From NCBI RefSeq assembly GCF_003994415.1, contig NZ_CP034689.1, forward strand, positions 1,612,001 to 1,676,000: 64,000 bases of DNA, in the 5' to 3' direction. The position numbers were made by a program, and so were the translations under genes. Under the pieces are notes generated by a model. The model was not told the origin of the DNA, did no database searches, and saw only the letters and a program-made list of their open reading frames with translations. Positions 61,092-64,000 of the stretch are shown here, piece by piece; position 1 is the stretch's first letter, and the number at the start of each line of letters is the position of its first letter. Source of the stretch: Achromobacter spanius. GTDB lineage: Bacteria > Pseudomonadota > Gammaproteobacteria > Burkholderiales > Burkholderiaceae_B.

Positions 61092-63137
61092 ATGACTCAA
61101 CCCGTCAGCGTCCCGGCAAACGTCACGCTACCGGAACTGACGTTCCGGGGCATTTTGCTGGGCGCCCTGATTACCGTGATCTTCACGGCCTCGAACGTCT
61201 TCCTGGGGCTGAAGGTGGGCCTGACGTTTTCGTCCGCCATTCCGGCGGCGGTGATTTCGATGTCGGTGCTGCGCCTGTTCAAGGACGCCAACATCCTGGA
61301 AAACAATATGGTGCAGACGCAGGCCTCGGCGGCCGGCACCCTGTCGTCCATCATCTTCATCCTGCCGGCGCTGGTCATGATGGGCCACTGGCAAGGCTTC
61401 CCGTTCTGGCAGACGCTGGGCATATGCGCCGCGGGTGGCATGCTGGGCGTGATGTTCACCATTCCGCTGCGCCACGTGATGGTGGTGCAAAGCAAGCTGC
61501 CGTACCCGGAGGGCGTGGCGGCGGCCGAGATCTTGCGCGTGGGCAGCGCCGAACGGGCGCAAGATACGGCCGAAGGCAAGGCCTCTGGAAGACCTGCCGC
61601 CACGGGCATGGGCGATATCGTCGCGGGCGGCCTGGTGGCCGCGGTGGTCAGTTTTGCGGCCAACGGCTTGCGGGTGCTGGGCGATAGCGTCAGCGGCTGG
61701 TTCGCGCTGGGGGGGGCGGTGTTCCGGCTGCCCATGGGCTTTTCGCTGGCGCTTCTGGGCGCGGGTTACCTGATCGGCATCGTGGCGGGCCTGGCCATGC
61801 TGACCGGCCTGATCATTTCCTGGGGCATCGCCGTCCCCGTGCTGACCGCAATGGGCGACATGCCGGCCGGTCAATCGCTGGCGCAGTACGCCACCGGCCT
61901 GTGGGCGTCGCAAGTACGCTTCATTGGTGCGGGCGTCATCGGCGTGGGCGCAATCTGGACGCTGGCGACCTTGTTCGTGCCCATGGCGCGTGGCGTCAAG
62001 GCCTCGTTCTCTGCGTTGAGCAAGGCCGGTGCGGCCCGCGCCGGTCAGGCGCCGCGCACCGAACGCGACCTGTCGGCGGGCTGGATTTCGATCGTGACGC
62101 TGGTGCTGGTGGCGGTCTTGGTCATCACCTTCCAGGTGTTCCTGGCGGGCGCGCCCTTGTCAGCCGGCGCCATCTGGAAGCTGGTGGCCTACGCCGTGCT
62201 GTTTGCCTTTGTCTTCGGCTTTCTGGTGGCCGCGGCCTGCGGCTACATGGCGGGCCTGGTGGGGTCATCGACCAGCCCGATTTCGGGCGTGGGCATCGTG
62301 GCCATTGTGTTGGTGTCGCTGTTGATGCTGACACTGGGCGGCGAATTGCTGCAGGCGCAGAACGGCGTGCAGATGGCGATTGCGTTGTCCATCTTCAGCA
62401 CCTCGGCCGTGGTGGCGGTGGCGTCCATTTCGAATGACAACTTGCAGGACTTGAAGACGGGCTGGTTGGTTGGGGCGACGCCGTGGCGCCAGCAGGTGGC
62501 GCTGCTGATTGGCTGCGTCGTGGGCGCGGCGGTGATTTCACCCGTGCTGGACCTGCTTTACAACGCCTACGGTTTCGCGGATGCGATGCCGCGCGAAGGC
62601 ATGGACCCCACGCAAGCGCTGTCGGCGCCGCAGGCCACGCTGATGCTGGCAATTACGCGCGGCATTTTCACGCATCAACTGAATTGGACGATGATCCTGA
62701 TCGGCATGGCCGTAGGCGTTGCGCTGATCGTGGTGGACGAAGTTCTCAAGCGGACCTGCCGCGTGGCGCGCATGCCCGTGTTGGCCGTGGGCATCGGCAT
62801 CTATCTGCCGCCAACCGTGGCGGCGCCGATTGTCGCGGGTGCGGTGCTGGCGTGGTTGCTGGAGCGCGCATTGCGTCGCCGTGCCGCCGCGGCGGGAACC
62901 CCGTATGAGCAATTCGCTGATGCGGCGAACCGTCGGGGCGTGCTGATCGCCTCGGGCCTGATCGTGGGCGAAAGCCTGGTGGGCGTGCTGATGGCGGGGA
63001 TTATCGGCGCGGCGGGGACCGATGCGCCGCTGGCGATCGCGGGCGAAGATTTTTCGGTCACGGCGTCTTACCTGGGGCTGGCCGTCTTTGTCTTGGTGGC
63101 GGTGCTGTTCTGGCGGCGGGTGATGCGCCTGGCTTGA
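61092..63137 (+). CDS. OPT family oligopeptide transporter
   Basis: The 681-residue protein has about fourteen to sixteen hydrophobic helices and the OPT N-terminal blocks ELTFRGILLGALITVIFTASNVFLGLKVGLTF in part and ENNMVQTQASAAGTLSSIIFILPALVM in part, plus PYPEGVAAAEIL and SISNDNLQDLKTGWLVGATPWRQQ in part. Substrates in the family are oligopeptides or metal chelates; which applies here is unknown. GGGAGA lies 6 bases before ATG 61092. It is divergent from the E1 gene. Confidence 0.92.
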   Translation: MTQPVSVPANVTLPELTFRGILLGALITVIFTASNVFLGLKVGLTFSSAIPAAVISMSVLRLFKDANILENNMVQTQASAAGTLSSIIFILPALVMMGHWQGFPFWQTLGICAAGGMLGVMFTIPLRHVMVVQSKLPYPEGVAAAEILRVGSAERAQDTAEGKASGRPAATGMGDIVAGGLVAAVVSFAANGLRVLGDSVSGWFALGGAVFRLPMGFSLALLGAGYLIGIVAGLAMLTGLIISWGIAVPVLTAMGDMPAGQSLAQYATGLWASQVRFIGAGVIGVGAIWTLATLFVPMARGVKASFSALSKAGAARAGQAPRTERDLSAGWISIVTLVLVAVLVITFQVFLAGAPLSAGAIWKLVAYAVLFAFVFGFLVAAACGYMAGLVGSSTSPISGVGIVAIVLVSLLMLTLGGELLQAQNGVQMAIALSIFSTSAVVAVASISNDNLQDLKTGWLVGATPWRQQVALLIGCVVGAAVISPVLDLLYNAYGFADAMPREGMDPTQALSAPQATLMLAITRGIFTHQLNWTMILIGMAVGVALIVVDEVLKRTCRVARMPVLAVGIGIYLPPTVAAPIVAGAVLAWLLERALRRRAAAAGTPYEQFADAANRRGVLIASGLIVGESLVGVLMAGIIGAAGTDAPLAIAGEDFSVTASYLGLAVFVLVAVLFWRRVMRLA

Positions 63138-63237
63138 TATAGCTGGCAGGCCAGGCAAGGCTTGCCACGCTCCGGTACAGCCTGAATGCATTGCGGCCGA
63201 CCCTATCCGGGACCGGCCGCAATGGTCCACAACCTGC

Positions 63238-64000
63238 TCAATGTTCCTCGGCTTGCAGCGCCGCGGCGATGATGGCGCGGTCGTCCTGTTTGGCTCCGTT
63301 CAAAAACAGGTTCAGCAGCACGGCCGATAGCGACGCCAGCAGAATGCCGGACTCAATCAGCGTGTGCAGCGAGTGTGGCATCCATTGTTTGAAATTGGGC
63401 GCGATCAGCGGCACCATGCCGATGCCGATCGACACCGCCACGATCATGGAGTTGTGGCGGTTGCCTTTGAAGTCCACACCCGACAGGATGCGGATGCCGG
63501 TGGCGGTGACCATGCCGAACATCACGATGCCGGCGCCGCCCAGCACCACGGTGGGCAGCGATTCCACCAGCGCGGCCATCTTGGGCAGCAGGCCCAGCAC
63601 CAGCAGGATGATGCCGCCCGCCACGCACACGAAGCGGCTTTTCACGCCGGTCACCGCGACCAAGCCCACGTTCTGCGAAAAGCTGGTGTAGGGGAAGGTA
63701 TTGAAGATGCCGCCGATCAAGGTGCCCAGGCCATCGGTGCGCAGGCCGCGCGCCATGTTTTCCTGGCTGATCTCGCGGTCGGTCATTTCACCCAGCGCCA
63801 GAAACATGCCGGCGGATTCGATCATTACCACCACCATGATCAGCGCCATGCTCAGGATCAACATAGGGTCGAACCTGGGCATGCCGAAATGGAAGGGCAG
63901 CACGATATCGAACCAGTCTGCCTGGCCGATTTTCTCGAACGTCATGATGCCGGTGGCCGCAGCCACGATGGCGCCGATGACGATACCCAGCAGCACCGAG
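63238..64000 (-). CDS. NCS2 family nucleobase/xanthine-uracil permease, 5' end beyond the window
   Basis: At least 254 codons of a xanthine/uracil permease run off the right edge. Features are the central helix MLILSMALIMVVVMIESAGMFLALGEMT with the conserved glutamate, the NCS2 signature QNVGLVAVTGVKSRFV, and GMVTATGIRILSGVDF. About seven helices are visible. The residues after the signature resemble the urate/xanthine branch, so purine uptake is likely. The GTG at 63996 is only the first start codon in view; the frame stays open to 64000. Confidence 0.9.
   Translation of the reverse strand, partial: SVLLGIVIGAIVAAATGIMTFEKIGQADWFDIVLPFHFGMPRFDPMLILSMALIMVVVMIESAGMFLALGEMTDREISQENMARGLRTDGLGTLIGGIFNTFPYTSFSQNVGLVAVTGVKSRFVCVAGGIILLVLGLLPKMAALVESLPTVVLGGAGIVMFGMVTATGIRILSGVDFKGNRHNSMIVAVSIGIGMVPLIAPNFKQWMPHSLHTLIESGILLASLSAVLLNLFLNGAKQDDRAIIAAALQAEEH

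Overview
The window is a GC-rich betaproteobacterial chromosome segment. Gene content and order fit Alcaligenaceae, most likely Achromobacter or a close Bordetella relative: a GntR-mdh/prpBCD-sdhCDABE-gltA TCA block, pyrG-DUF1330-eno-ftsB, etfQO, scoAB, and a gsi-type peptide importer with an RpiR regulator. Genus assignment is an inference from protein families and synteny. I see no tRNA, rRNA, CRISPR array, prophage or transposase gene.

Layout. 1-1.5 kb: a 3' gene remnant, an iron-regulated DUF2325 gene under a promoter with an embedded Fur box, and an NlpC/P60 lipoprotein. 1.8-7.7 kb: acyl activation (prpE, glcG-like, MFS, then acs). 7.8-14.4 kb: EamA exporter, threonine aldolase, a translationally coupled divergent P450 and ABM pair, an SDR-like protein, ETF-quinone oxidoreductase and a thioesterase. 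14.7-16.6 kb: CoA transferase scoAB and an ElaA-like acetyltransferase. 16.7-27.9 kb: an 11-kb single-strand cluster of RpiR regulator, isoaspartyl peptidase, ABC peptide importer (gsiABCD type) and three further peptidases (DmpA/P1, M55 D-aminopeptidase, aminopeptidase P), a self-contained unusual-peptide import and hydrolysis unit with a perfect inverted repeat upstream. 28-43 kb: membrane protein, pyrG/eno/ftsB, TadE-like protein, Hsp33, gamma carbonic anhydrase, acyl-CoA synthetase, metallophosphoesterase, RDD protein, a 62-aa protein, a frameshifted THUMP methyltransferase and HemJ. 42.5-53.6 kb: methylcitrate cycle prpBCD, mdh, a GntR/UTRA regulator, sdhCDABE and gltA. 53.6-64 kb: an unknown membrane protein, DUF2214 protein, malic enzyme, an orphan pyruvate-dehydrogenase-type E1, an OPT transporter and a partial NCS2 permease.

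The genes together describe use of short acids and peptides as carbon sources: acetate (acs), propionate (prpE plus prpBCD), ketone bodies (scoAB), fatty-acyl electrons (etfQO), peptides (gsi cluster, OPT), all feeding the TCA genes.

Most notable observations: (1) a BIME/MITE-like repeat with GTAGGATGGGTG ends occurs at three loci, and at each the TAG of its end is the stop codon of the neighbouring gene; (2) the peptide import/hydrolysis cluster; (3) a P450 lacking several canonical motifs, coupled to an ABM protein; (4) a homopolymer frameshift in the RNA methyltransferase gene; (5) candidate operators upstream of the RpiR gene, between mdh and the GntR gene, and flanking the -10 of the 62-aa gene.
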